Notes under the pieces: model-generated
The model's input: the letters and a program-made list of their open reading frames with translations, nothing else
Told to the model about the DNA's origin: nothing
Database searches by the model: none
Made by a program: the position numbers and the translations under genes
Source of the DNA: Paraburkholderia largidicola
GTDB lineage: Bacteria > Pseudomonadota > Gammaproteobacteria > Burkholderiales > Burkholderiaceae
Assembly (NCBI RefSeq): GCF_013426895.1
Contig: NZ_AP023175.1
Location: forward strand, 2,604,001 to 2,668,000
Direction: 5' to 3'
Length of the DNA stretch: 64,000 nucleotides
In this document: positions 40,653 to 49,474 of the stretch, one piece after another
Position numbering within the stretch: the first letter of the stretch is position 1
Layout of the letters: each line of letters begins with the position of its first letter

Positions 40653-42077
40653 ATGATCAATCGGTTTGCGCCGCGAAGCCTGGGGGCGAGACTTACCGCG
40701 CTGATTTTCTTCTCTACGTCGATCATTCTGGCGCTCAGCGGTGCCGCGCTTTACGAGGCGCTGCGCAGCCGTATGGCCGTCTCGGCAGGCGGTCATATGC
40801 AGACCACGCTGGAGGCCCTGCAGGTCGATCTCGCCAGCGTGCGCGCGACGACCGACATCTCGAACCATCCTCATGTCTGGACCGATCAGATGGATGGCCA
40901 TCAGAACATGGACATGGCCATCTACGATATGGCCGGGAACCGTCTCGTCGGCACGAGCGGCTTTCAGACATCCGCAGTGCTTCGCGACCTGTCGTCAGAC
41001 ACACGGACGGCTGCGTTCGATACCCGAGGTGCAAGGTTCCGCTATCTCACGGCGGTGACGCGGCTCGCGGGGGCGGGCTGCGTTTCCGTGCGCGTCGTCG
41101 TCCAGTACGACAAGTCGGACAACCTGGCGTCATTGCGCGCACATGCATGGACGATCGTGCTGATCGAAGTCGTGGGCGTAGGGATAGCGGCCGCCTTTGC
41201 CTATGCGATTGCCGTGTTCGGACTAAGCCCGCTTCGGCGCTTCGTCTCATACGCAGAAGAGATGTCGTCGAGCCGACTGGCGCAACCTTTGTCGGGATTC
41301 GATACTTCGGAAGAACTCAAGGAATTGGAGCACGCCTTTAACGGCATGCGGGAAAGACTGAACGATTCGTTTACGCGCCTCAGCCAGTTTTCCTCGAACC
41401 TCGCGCACGATATGCGTACGCCGTTGACCAATCTGCAGGCGGCCGCGCAGGTGGCGCTTTCGCAGCCGCGCACAGCGGAGGAATACCGTGACGTCATGGA
41501 ATCGAGCGTGGACGAGTATCGGCGTCTTTCCTGGATGATCGAAGACATGCTCTTCCTTGCCCGATCCGAGGCGACGCATGCGGTCGGCGAGCTTCGCCGG
41601 CTCGACGCCGTAGCGGAGGCCGAACGGGTTGCCGGTTACTACGAGCCGATGGCGTCGGATGCGGAAGTCACGATCGTGGTGAGTGGGTGCGCCACCGTTC
41701 GCGCGAACCTGTTGCTCTATCAGCGTGCGTTGAGCAATCTGCTTTCCAATGCGCTCGCGCACGCACCGCGCGGATCGGCTGTTCTGGTCGATTGCCGGGA
41801 GGAGGGCGGTGTAGCGGAAATCACCGTTACGGATGCTGGCGTCGGTATAGAGGGAAAGCACGTCGAGCGCGTCTTCGAACGGTTTTACCGTGTCGATCCA
41901 TCGCGGCGCAACTCCGGATCAGGTACAGGCCTCGGGCTGGCGATCGTGAAGTCGATCATGGAAAGCCATGGCGGCCAATGTGGTGTGGAAAGCCGGCCGG
42001 GTGTGCGCACGACGTTCTGGCTTCGCTTTCCCGCTGGCGATGTAAGACCGGATGCTGACACGAGCCAACCACGCTGA
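40653..42077 (+). CDS. Orphan sensor histidine kinase, paralogue of 35316
   Basis: Inner-membrane kinase of about 474 residues with the same plan as the kinase at 35316: helix at about 12-35, periplasmic domain ([20 protein letters not shown]), second helix about 168-190, HAMP, His252 in [16 protein letters not shown] box [10 protein letters not shown] and [12 protein letters not shown]. The ATG at 40653 aligns with the paralogue's start; an alternative ATG at 40620 would overlap the preceding gene by 11 bp. No response regulator is adjacent, so it either uses the regulator at 34392 or a distant one. Confidence 0.87.
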   Translation: MINRFAPRSLGARLTALIFFSTSIILALSGAALYEALRSRMAVSAGGHMQTTLEALQVDLASVRATTDISNHPHVWTDQMDGHQNMDMAIYDMAGNRLVGTSGFQTSAVLRDLSSDTRTAAFDTRGARFRYLTAVTRLAGAGCVSVRVVVQYDKSDNLASLRAHAWTIVLIEVVGVGIAAAFAYAIAVFGLSPLRRFVSYAEEMSSSRLAQPLSGFDTSEELKELEHAFNGMRERLNDSFTRLSQFSSNLAHDMRTPLTNLQAAAQVALSQPRTAEEYRDVMESSVDEYRRLSWMIEDMLFLARSEATHAVGELRRLDAVAEAERVAGYYEPMASDAEVTIVVSGCATVRANLLLYQRALSNLLSNALAHAPRGSAVLVDCREEGGVAEITVTDAGVGIEGKHVERVFERFYRVDPSRRNSGSGTGLGLAIVKSIMESHGGQCGVESRPGVRTTFWLRFPAGDVRPDADTSQPR

Positions 42078-42143
42078 TCGGAATGTCCGGCAACGCAAAT
42101 CGTCAATCAGGTATCGAAACTAACGGCGTGCCGCGTGGCGCGG

Positions 42144-42172
42144 CCAAAAAAACGGGCGACCGAAGTCGCCCG
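42144..42172 (-). terminator. Minus-strand intrinsic terminator with no known gene
   Basis: On the minus strand the sequence reads CGGGCGAC-TTCG-GTCGCCCG followed by seven T, a textbook terminator with a UUCG tetraloop. No minus-strand gene is visible between 42173 and 43300 that would need it; the ABC operon has its own terminator. It may end a small RNA. The remaining part of 42078-42478 holds no gene. Confidence 0.65.
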
Positions 42173-42478
42173 AAACGGAGGTCGATCGAGCACTCCGTTG
42201 GGTAACAGAGAACTTCGATACTGGACACATCAGCGACGCGCACCATCGACTCGCCGCTGACAGAACGATTCTGTCGCATGACTCATCACGTCGCATTGCC
42301 AGGGATCAATAGCAAGGGATGCGCGGCTCAATTCTGCATCGGCCGTTCTCGAGCTTCCGGCCACATGTCGCGCGCGTACCTCGAAGCGTCGACCATGACG
42401 TAAATCTCATGTCCGCGTCATGGAAGCGCACCGCCCCGACGGCATGCTATGTACTCTGCCTGTCAATCGCACGACTTT

Positions 42479-43312
42479 ATGATCTCCGAACTCGCATTAC
42501 CCGAGCAGCTAAGACTGGCCATCGCCCGTAAGACACTCGAGGTGTTTTATCAGCCTGTCGTCAGGCTTGCCGACAACAAATGCGTCGGTGTCGAATCGCT
42601 ACTCAGGTGGCGGCTGCACGGACAGGATATCTCGCCGGAGATCTTTGTTGGCGTGGCTGAAGAGCATCGGCTCATGGCACCCTTGACCGATTTCGTGCTC
42701 CATAAGAGCCTCGAGGATCTGGCTTGCATACTGAGTTCTGACCGGTCATTTCGCGTATCGATCAATGTCGGCAGCGACGATCTACGCAGTGTCCGCTTCC
42801 TCGACGTGCTCGCACAAGCGTTGAAATGGACGGGCGTGCACGCCTCGCAAGTGGGAATCGAAGCGACGGAACGAGGCTTCATGCATCCGGACGCAACGCG
42901 CAGCGTCATTGCCGCGCTCAGGTGGGCGGGACATCCTGTTTATATCGACGACTTTGGGACGGGCTATTCGTGTCTTTCCTACCTCGGGACCTTTCACGTC
43001 GATGCCCTGAAGCTCGACAAGGCGTTCGTCAGTCCCGTCGAGAATGCTCACGCCAGTTGCGTAGTGGCGCCGCGCATCATCGCGATGGCGCACGACCTGG
43101 GCATGGAGATCGTCGCCGAAGGCATCGAATCGGCGGCGCAGGCAGAGTATCTGCTGGATAAAGGCGTGCAGTACGGACAGGGCTGGTACTTCGCCAAAGC
43201 CATGCCGATTAGCGAACTGGTGCCGTGGCTAGAGCAGCATGCACAGTCGGGGAAGAAGGGTGAGCGTGGGCGTTGCGCCGGTGCGCCGCATTTGCAGTTA
43301 TTGCGCGCGTAA
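42479..43312 (+). CDS. EAL-domain c-di-GMP phosphodiesterase
   Basis: Cytoplasmic stand-alone EAL domain of about 277 residues, probably cleaving cyclic di-GMP to pGpG. Metal and substrate residues appear intact: Glu in VESLLRW (the EAL motif reads ESL), Asn in SINVGSDDL, Glu in EATERG, DDFGTGYSCLSYL, Lys in LKLDKAFV, AEGIES and the late Gln in GQGWYF. No sensor domain, signal peptide or membrane helix is present. The start is uncertain: an in-frame ATG at 42449 exists and neither has a good ribosome site. It is convergent with the sugar ABC operon. Confidence 0.85.
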   Translation: MISELALPEQLRLAIARKTLEVFYQPVVRLADNKCVGVESLLRWRLHGQDISPEIFVGVAEEHRLMAPLTDFVLHKSLEDLACILSSDRSFRVSINVGSDDLRSVRFLDVLAQALKWTGVHASQVGIEATERGFMHPDATRSVIAALRWAGHPVYIDDFGTGYSCLSYLGTFHVDALKLDKAFVSPVENAHASCVVAPRIIAMAHDLGMEIVAEGIESAAQAEYLLDKGVQYGQGWYFAKAMPISELVPWLEQHAQSGKKGERGRCAGAPHLQLLRA

Positions 43313-43343
43313 AAAAGAGCGAAGCCCGCAAAGGCTCCGCTCT
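43311..43343 (-). terminator. Terminator of the sugar ABC operon
   Basis: On the minus strand AGAGCGGAGCC-loop-GGCTTCGCTCT is followed by TTTTT, about 40 bp after the substrate-binding-protein stop. Its arms also lie just after the EAL gene, so it may serve both directions. Confidence 0.75.
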
Positions 43344-43384
43344 CAGGCAAACTCAGTCAACTGCATTAAAGCATCTGCAATTCA

Positions 43385-44527
43385 TTACCCACAAGCAGGC
43401 GCTGCCTTCTTGCACGCATCGGCCAGTTGCGGCGGCGGATCTTTCTTGAACACCGTCTTGTACGATTCGAGCACGTTGGATTGAACGACGGGCAGCGATT
43501 GCACGCCGATCCATGCCGGCGGCGTCTGACCGATCAGCGCCTTCATCATCGCCATCGCTTCGGCGACACCCTGGTCGTACGGACGCTGCGAACCCGTTGC
43601 CTTGAGCGGACCGCCCTTGGCGATTTCGATTGCCGATTCAAGTCCGAGATCGACCGTCGTCACGGGCGTATTGATGCCTTGTGCGCGCATCGACGTCAGC
43701 GTGTCGAGCGCGGGCTGGTCCCATACGGCAAACACGCCCTTCACGTCGGGATTCGCGGTGAGGAAGTCGCCCGCAATCTGGCCGACCTTCGACGGGTCCG
43801 TGAACGCGACCTGCTTGACCTTGATGTCGGGGCGATTCTTCTTCAGCCACTCGTTGACGGCCTTCGTGCGCTCCGTCGTACTGAAGTAGTCGACGCCGAA
43901 GTTCACGAGACCGACCGTGCCGCCTTTCGGTACGCACGATGCAAGTACCTTCGCCGCGATCTGGCCATTGCCCTCGCTATCCGCGGACACCATCGCCGCG
44001 TACTGCTCGGGATGCTTGAGGCCTGTCGGCACGTTGTCCATGAACACGAGCTTGATGCCTGCCTGCGAGACCTTCTTGTAGGTGGCAGCCGTCGCCGTGC
44101 CGTCGACGGGAATCGAAATGATGCCGTCAGGATGGCGCTGGATCGTGTTTTCGATGTCGGCGATCTGCTTGTCGACCTGATACTCGGCCGATGCCGTGCC
44201 GATCACTTCGACGCCGTATTTCTTCAGCGTATCGGTGATGCCGGCGACCTGGAGTTGCGACCAGTCGAGGTTCATCGTCTGCATCGAGATGCCGACCTTG
44301 AACTTGCCGGCCTTGACCTTCGCGGCCTCGGCATCCGTCAGCTTGACGGCATCAGCGGATGCTGCCTTCTCGCCATTCGGTCCTTGCCCGACGATGCCCG
44401 CCGGTCCAATCGATTTCGCAGGCAGGCTCGTGCATGCCTGCGCAAACGCCTGCGAACAGCACATGGCCAGCGCAGTCGCCGCCACCACACTCGCCAGCCT
44501 CGCTCCTGATACACGACGGTCGTTCAT
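43385..44527 (-). CDS. Sugar ABC transporter substrate-binding protein
   Basis: Periplasmic binding protein of 380 residues with a Sec signal peptide (cleavage about AFAQA, residue 30). The mature part follows the ribose-binding-protein fold: GISMQTMNLDWSQLQVAG, a region with IADIENTIQRHPDGIISIPVDG, and GVFAVWDQPALDTL. GGAGG precedes the ATG. It is the third gene of the importer operon. The mature N-terminal 50 residues before the fold are longer than in RbsB. The ligand is unknown; a sugar, polyol or inositol is most likely. Confidence 0.87.
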   Translation of the reverse strand: MNDRRVSGARLASVVAATALAMCCSQAFAQACTSLPAKSIGPAGIVGQGPNGEKAASADAVKLTDAEAAKVKAGKFKVGISMQTMNLDWSQLQVAGITDTLKKYGVEVIGTASAEYQVDKQIADIENTIQRHPDGIISIPVDGTATAATYKKVSQAGIKLVFMDNVPTGLKHPEQYAAMVSADSEGNGQIAAKVLASCVPKGGTVGLVNFGVDYFSTTERTKAVNEWLKKNRPDIKVKQVAFTDPSKVGQIAGDFLTANPDVKGVFAVWDQPALDTLTSMRAQGINTPVTTVDLGLESAIEIAKGGPLKATGSQRPYDQGVAEAMAMMKALIGQTPPAWIGVQSLPVVQSNVLESYKTVFKKDPPPQLADACKKAAPACG

Positions 44528-44644
44528 GTTTTCCTCCGTTGGTCGTGATGTACTGCGTCTCCTGCCGTTTTTGGAATTGCCCTTTTTGGCCCGACGCGCA
44601 ACGCCGCATGCGCAAGAGGCCGATCGACTGTCACCGCTGAATGT

Positions 44645-45643
44645 TCATTTGCGGGTGAACGCGACTGCCGCGACGATGATGACGCCCTTGATGACGAGTT
44701 GCAGCGACGAACTGACGCCGAGCAACACGAGGCCGTTATTCAGCGTGCCGATGATCAGACTGCCGAGCAGCGTGCCGAGAATGAAGCCGCGTCCGCCGAA
44801 CAGACTGCAGCCGCCCAGCGTGACGGATGCGATCACGTCGAGTTCCATGCCCTGCACGACGTCCGGCCGCGCCGCATGCGAACGCGCCGACAGCACGAGC
44901 GCGGCGAGACCGGCCAGCACGCCTGTCAGCACGAACGCGAGCGTCGTCACGCGCCGGATGTTGATGCCCGAATAGAGCGCGGCAGTCGGGTTGCCGCCTG
45001 CCGCGTAAATCTGCCGGCCGAACACGCTGTAGTGCAGCAGCAGGATGCCGCCGATCACGGCAAGCAGTGTCCACAGAATCGGCACGGGGACGCCCGCAAT
45101 ATCGCCTTCGCCGAAGATCGCGATGAAGTGATCGTTGGTGATGATCTCGGGGCGCGTGGTGGTGACCATCAGCGCGAGGCCGCGCGCCGCGCTCAGCGTG
45201 CCGAGCGTGACGAGGAACGACGGAATGTTCAGGCGCGTCGTGACGAAGCCGTTGATCGCGCCGACGATCGCGCCCGTGCCGATGCCCGCAATCGCGCCGA
45301 CGATCCAGGTATCGCTGATATGCGACATCGCCAGCGCGGCCGACATGCCCGACAGCGCGAGCGCCGAGCCGACGGAGAGATCGATCTGCCGCGCGATGAT
45401 CACGAACGTCATGCCGATCGCGATGATCGACACGAGGGCCGTCTGCCGCCCGATATTGAGGAAGTTGTCGATCGACAGAAACCACGGCGACGCGAAGCTG
45501 AACACCACCAGCAGAATCGCGAACGCGATATACAGCATGTACGGGCGATCGCCCTGTAGCAGACGCCGCGCAATGCGCCAGGCGCGGCCGTGACGCTGGG
45601 CGGCCTGTTGCTCGGCGGGCATGGGCGAAACGGACTCGTTCAT
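44645..45643 (-). CDS. Sugar ABC transporter permease (RbsC-type)
   Basis: Inner-membrane permease of 332 residues with roughly eight to ten hydrophobic segments and the family blocks GMTFVIIARQIDLSVGS, then GALNGFVTT-like GAINGFVTTRLNIPSF, and a late LGGCSLFGGRG loop. The ATG overlaps the stop of the ATPase gene (ATGA). It forms the membrane channel with the ATPase just upstream and accepts sugar from the binding protein. Confidence 0.9.
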   Translation of the reverse strand: MNESVSPMPAEQQAAQRHGRAWRIARRLLQGDRPYMLYIAFAILLVVFSFASPWFLSIDNFLNIGRQTALVSIIAIGMTFVIIARQIDLSVGSALALSGMSAALAMSHISDTWIVGAIAGIGTGAIVGAINGFVTTRLNIPSFLVTLGTLSAARGLALMVTTTRPEIITNDHFIAIFGEGDIAGVPVPILWTLLAVIGGILLLHYSVFGRQIYAAGGNPTAALYSGINIRRVTTLAFVLTGVLAGLAALVLSARSHAARPDVVQGMELDVIASVTLGGCSLFGGRGFILGTLLGSLIIGTLNNGLVLLGVSSSLQLVIKGVIIVAAVAFTRK

Positions 45644-47247
45644 GTTGCAAGCTCTTCAGTAGGCCGGGGGAGTTGAATGAGATGGTGCAGTTCTTCGGCG
45701 GTGCGTAACTGCGCGCGCTCGACGGTTCGCACGATCGAGCCGTCCACCACGATGGAAATGCGGTCGCACAGCCGCAGCAGTTCGTCCAGATCCGACGACA
45801 CCACGACGACGCCCGTGCCCGCGCTGGCCGCGTCATGGACCACGCCATAGATTTCTTCGCGCGCGCCGACATCGACGCCCACGGTTGGCTCATCGAGCAG
45901 CAACACCTTCGGGCGCGGATGATTCCACTTGGCGAACACGACTTTCTGCTGGTTGCCGCCCGAGAGAAACTTCACATGCGTCGACGCATCGGGCGCCTTC
46001 ACGGACAACTGCTTCATCGCCGTGCGTGCCTGTTGCGCGGCGGCTTGCGCGCGCAGCCAGCCGCCGCGCGAAAACTGCGGCAGGCGCGGCAAGGTCAGAT
46101 TGCGTTCGATCGAATGATCGAGCACGAGTCCTTGCAGATGCCGGTCTTCCGGCACGAGCGCGATGCCGCGCTGGATCGCGTCGCCGGGGCGACGCGCGGC
46201 GAGCGGCTGGCCGTCGAGTTCGATCGAGCCGGCGTCGATCGGCCGCAGGCCGAAGATGGTCTGCAATATCTCGGTGCGGCCGCTGCCGATCAGCCCTGCA
46301 AGACCATGCACTTCGCCCTTGCGCACCGCGAAATTCACGCCGTGCAAACGCGCGTTGCTCACGTTCGATAGCGCCAGCACGGGAGCATCGAGCGTGTTCG
46401 GTTCTGCTGTTTGTGCTGCTTTGCTTTGGACGGTTTGCGCCGACGCGCCCGTCGAGGTTTCCTGCCGGGCCTGCATCGCAGCATGACGCGGGCCGACGAT
46501 CGCCGCGACGAGTTGTTTCATGTCGGTGTCCGCCGTGGCGAAATGACCGGCGTTCGCGCCGTCGCGGAACACGGTCACGCGCTGCGAGATGCGAAACACC
46601 TCGTTCAGCCGGTGCGTGACGTAAATCACACCGACGCCGCGCGCTGTCACAGTGCGGATTGCGTCGAAGAGAATCTGTTCCTCGCCGCCTGTGAGGGCAG
46701 ACGTCGGTTCATCGAGAATGAGCACGCGCACGTCGCCCATCAGCGCCTTGCAGATCTCGGTCATTTGCCGGTACGCGAACGGCAGGGAATCGACGGGTAC
46801 GCGGGGATCGAGCGGGATATTGTGTTCGCGCAGAAAAGCGCCGACTTGCGCCATCAGTTCGCGCTGTCTGACGAAGCCGAGGCGGGTGCGTGGCTCGCGC
46901 CCGAGCATCAGGTTGGCACCGACCGACAACGATTCGACGAGACTCAGGTCCTGATAGACGACGGCGACGCCTGCCTCGCGCGACCTGGCTGGCGATTCGA
47001 ACGCGACCTTCTGGCCGGCGATTTCGATTGAGCCCTCGTCGTAGGTGTGGACGCCGCTGAGTATTTTGATGAGGGTGGATTTGCCAGCGCCGTTTTCGCC
47101 GAGCAGGGCGTGGACTTCGCCCGGCAGGACTTCCAGATTGACGCCGCGCAGCGCCTGCACGCCACCGAATTTCTTGGTGACGCCTGCAACGCGGATCAAT
47201 GGCACACGGGGCGATGAAGCGGCCGCGACCGCAACCGGCTCACTCAT
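45640..47247 (-). CDS. Sugar ABC transporter ATP-binding protein (RbsA-type)
   Basis: Double-domain ATPase of 535 residues. Domain 1 has Walker A GENGAGKST and Walker B VLILDEPTSAL with a variant signature; domain 2 has a degenerate Walker A (GLIGSGRTE), signature LSGGNQQKV and LLLDEPTVGVD, as is normal for RbsA/MglA/XylG proteins. A stretch of about 40 residues rich in Ala, Thr and Gln between the domains is slightly longer than usual. The ATG at 47247 has AGGAG upstream; the 34-residue extension of the frame is not coding. First gene of the operon ATPase-permease-binding protein. Confidence 0.9.
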   Translation of the reverse strand: MSEPVAVAAASSPRVPLIRVAGVTKKFGGVQALRGVNLEVLPGEVHALLGENGAGKSTLIKILSGVHTYDEGSIEIAGQKVAFESPARSREAGVAVVYQDLSLVESLSVGANLMLGREPRTRLGFVRQRELMAQVGAFLREHNIPLDPRVPVDSLPFAYRQMTEICKALMGDVRVLILDEPTSALTGGEEQILFDAIRTVTARGVGVIYVTHRLNEVFRISQRVTVFRDGANAGHFATADTDMKQLVAAIVGPRHAAMQARQETSTGASAQTVQSKAAQTAEPNTLDAPVLALSNVSNARLHGVNFAVRKGEVHGLAGLIGSGRTEILQTIFGLRPIDAGSIELDGQPLAARRPGDAIQRGIALVPEDRHLQGLVLDHSIERNLTLPRLPQFSRGGWLRAQAAAQQARTAMKQLSVKAPDASTHVKFLSGGNQQKVVFAKWNHPRPKVLLLDEPTVGVDVGAREEIYGVVHDAASAGTGVVVVSSDLDELLRLCDRISIVVDGSIVRTVERAQLRTAEELHHLIQLPRPTEELAT

Positions 47248-47314
47248 CCTGGAGTCTCCTTCGTCGGTATGACGAATTCTTATGTTTCGCGATCGGATCG
47301 CGGTATATGTTGTG

Positions 47315-47343
47315 ATCTTCGCATCAGGCAAATGATGCGTCAA
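47315..47343 (-). promoter_or_regulatory. Candidate promoter/operator of the sugar ABC operon
   Basis: On the minus strand TTGACG, a 17-bp spacer and GAAGAT (a weak -10) lie 68 bp before the ATPase start. The spacer is largely the inverted repeat GCATCA-N6-TGATGC (47321-47338), placed exactly where a LacI-type repressor would block RNA polymerase. No regulator gene is adjacent. Confidence 0.45.
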
Positions 47344-47453
47344 TAACATTTAGCCCCTATATGGTTTGTTATTGTTGGGGTTTTGGAATGATTGTAGCGT
47401 GGAATGTGATGATTCTATCGTTTTTGGTGCCTTCGGGGCGGGCGTTGCCGGTT

Positions 47454-47493
47454 GGGGTAGGGGTAGGGGTTGGGGTAGGGTTTGGGGTTGGGG
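47454..47493 (+). repeat. G-rich tract with quadruplex potential
   Basis: Seven runs of three to four G separated by TA, TT or TTT, a telomere-like GGGGTA/GGGGTT repeat, on the plus strand. It lies just left of the long inverted-repeat element. The complementary strand gives a Pro/Gln-rich frame that I do not regard as a gene. Confidence 0.75.
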
Positions 47494-47499
47494 TTTTGG

Positions 47500-48170
47500 C
47501 CCTTGCGCTGGCATCCGCGTTTTGCTTCTGGTTCGCATGCGTTGCCCCTGTGCGGGGCGGCACCTACTTTTCTTTGCCGCCGCAAAGAAAAGTAGGCAAA
47601 AGAAAGCGGCTCACACCGCCAATCCTTGTTCTTATCCACGGGCCCCCAACGTCCCCACACTTCTCACGGTAACGCGTTGTTCATTGCCCGTTGCCAGCGC
47701 TTCGAACAATCGCGTCACCCACTTCAGGCACCCGTACAACCGTCAGCGGTAGCGAATGGCTTGTGCCGCCCAAGTGGCAAACGGTGTGCAGGTTGTCGCA
47801 CCGTACAGATCAGCGTGCTTACCAGAAACACCAATCCTGCTACACAGTCCGGAGTAATGCGCCTATGGCGCGAATGCCTACACACAGTTTGCCACCTGGG
47901 CGGCTGAGGACTATGTGGCGCGGCGTGCTGAGACGTGGGGGCATGAAGCAGGTGAGGCGTACAGGGAGAACGTTGGCAACGAGCGCGGACTGGTGCGTTG
48001 CCGTGTGAAGCGTAAGAACCTGTGGGGGCCCTCAGGCAAACACATGTGCTGGCGGTGTTAGCCGCTTTCTTTTGCCTACTTTTCTTTGCGGCGGCAAAGA
48101 AAAGTAGGTGCCGCCCCGCACAGGGGCAACGCTAGCGAACCAATAACAAAACGCGGATGCCAGCACAAAG
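47500..48170. repeat. Long inverted-repeat element
   Basis: The arms at 47539-47611 and 48060-48132 are perfect 73-bp reverse complements; similarity continues outward for about 35 bp with a few mismatches (both sides carry CTGGCATCCGCGTTTT or its complement). Each arm contains its own palindrome, CTACTTTTCTTTGC / GCAAAGAAAAGTAG. The 450-bp interior has a second imperfect inverted pair (GCCGCCCAAGTGGCAAAC at 47766 and TTTGCCACCTGGGCGGC at 47888). No coding frame in the element resembles a transposase. I recall the arm sequence as a frequent Burkholderia-group repeat. Confidence 0.8.
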
Positions 48171-48208
48171 GCAGGCAAACCACCCAGCGTCGCAGACAAA
48201 AAAAACAC

Positions 48209-49126
48209 CTACCCCTGCACATCAAACACCGACAGCCTTCGCTGAATCCACTCAAGCAAGGCCGCCGGCCCCGGCCCCAACATACGACTCGTCTTCACCA
48301 GCAACCTCGCATGCGTACTCTGAAAAACGGGATGATCGACCGGCACGGTCGTCAACTCACCGCTTGCCACTTCGCGCCGCGCAGCAAACTCCCCAATCAA
48401 CGTGACGAAGTTCTCCACCGCCACCATCCGTTTAAGCACAGCCAGCGAATTGGTCGTCATAGCCGGCTCGATCTGCACGCCCTCGGCGATTTCCAGCATC
48501 TTCACCGCGTGCCCGATCCCGAACGTCTGCGGCATCAGCGCCAGCGGAAACGCCCGCAAATCCTGAATCGTAGCGGCCCGCTTTCGCATCGCAAGCGGAT
48601 GCCCGCGCCGTAACAGCAACACCGCCCGCTGCACCGAACTCGCGCGACACTGAAGCCGCGGATGCGGCGGCGGGTTATACGCCAGCCCGATATGCGCGCG
48701 GCTTTCAGCCACCTCTTCAACGATGCCATCGCGTGCCAGCATGCTCATCTCGATCGTCAGCGCGGGATACTGCGCGCAGAACGGCGCGAGCACGTCCTCG
48801 GTCAGCGTATCGACGAAACCTTCGCTGACGGCCAGTTGCACCCGTCCATGACGCAGGCCGCGAAAAGCATGCAGCTGATCTTCGAGTTTTTCCTGCTGCG
48901 ACTGGCAGCCCTCCCAGAACTCCAGCAGATGCGCTGCCGGTTCCGTCGGCCGGGCGCCTCTCGCGCCCCGCTCGAACAGCGTGACCCCCAGCTCCTCTTC
49001 GAGCAGCCGGATCTGCCGCGTGATGACCGACGGCGATGTGTTCATGTCGTCGGCGGCGCCACGAATCGATCCCTGCGTCAGGACCGCGTAGAAATATCTC
49101 AGGCGCTGGTGGTTGATTGTTCGCAT
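48209..49126 (-). CDS. LysR-family transcriptional regulator
   Basis: Regulator of about 305 residues: N-terminal winged helix-turn-helix ([20 protein letters not shown], then [19 protein letters not shown]) and a C-terminal substrate-binding-like effector domain from about residue 90. The frame opens further upstream, but the HTH spacing fits the ATG at 49126 or 49141. It is divergent from the OmpR-type regulator at 49475, with a half-site array in the gap. Its target and ligand are unknown. Confidence 0.87.
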   Translation of the reverse strand: MRTINHQRLRYFYAVLTQGSIRGAADDMNTSPSVITRQIRLLEEELGVTLFERGARGARPTEPAAHLLEFWEGCQSQQEKLEDQLHAFRGLRHGRVQLAVSEGFVDTLTEDVLAPFCAQYPALTIEMSMLARDGIVEEVAESRAHIGLAYNPPPHPRLQCRASSVQRAVLLLRRGHPLAMRKRAATIQDLRAFPLALMPQTFGIGHAVKMLEIAEGVQIEPAMTTNSLAVLKRMVAVENFVTLIGEFAARREVASGELTTVPVDHPVFQSTHARLLVKTSRMLGPGPAALLEWIQRRLSVFDVQG

Positions 49127-49289
49127 CGTTGTCAGACCCATGAAATCTCGAGTGTTGCCCGTTGGGCAACGGAGAGTGAGCACAGTTGCTGTTGTGTCAA
49201 CGATGGGTTCCTGCCACCATGCGCGCACATTAACCCGCACCCGATGGCCGGTGTGACGCGTGTCGACGCTGCTCATTTGAGCATCGGGA

Positions 49290-49358
49290 TGTATCCGTCA
49301 CATGTCGTGAAGTGGCGCGCCGGCAGTGTTTTGTATCGGCGGGTGTGGGCCGGATACA
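49290..49358. promoter_or_regulatory. TGTATC/GATACA half-site array, copy 1
   Basis: TGTATC at 49290-49295 and 49332-49337, GATACA at 49353-49358, the last two forming an inverted repeat around a GGC...GCC core. The distance between the two TGTATC copies is 42 bp, exactly as in copy 2 at 54753. Lies between the divergent LysR and OmpR-type genes. Confidence 0.6.
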
Positions 49359-49474
49359 TGCGCGTACGAATGCGGCGACCGTGCGGGCATCCCGCCACGT
49401 CGCGCCGTCAGTGCGATCCGGAAGCAGTGCATTCCGCCGCAGTCGCCGTTGCAGCCGCAGTCGTTGAACCTGTC

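Noticed and set aside
47350..47538. Pro/Gln-rich minus-strand frame
   Set aside because: It merely translates the complement of the G-rich tract; no start signal, and repeats explain its composition.
47539..48132. CRISPR-like repeat array
   Set aside because: The repeats are two inverted arms, not direct repeats with regular spacers, and no cas genes are in the window.
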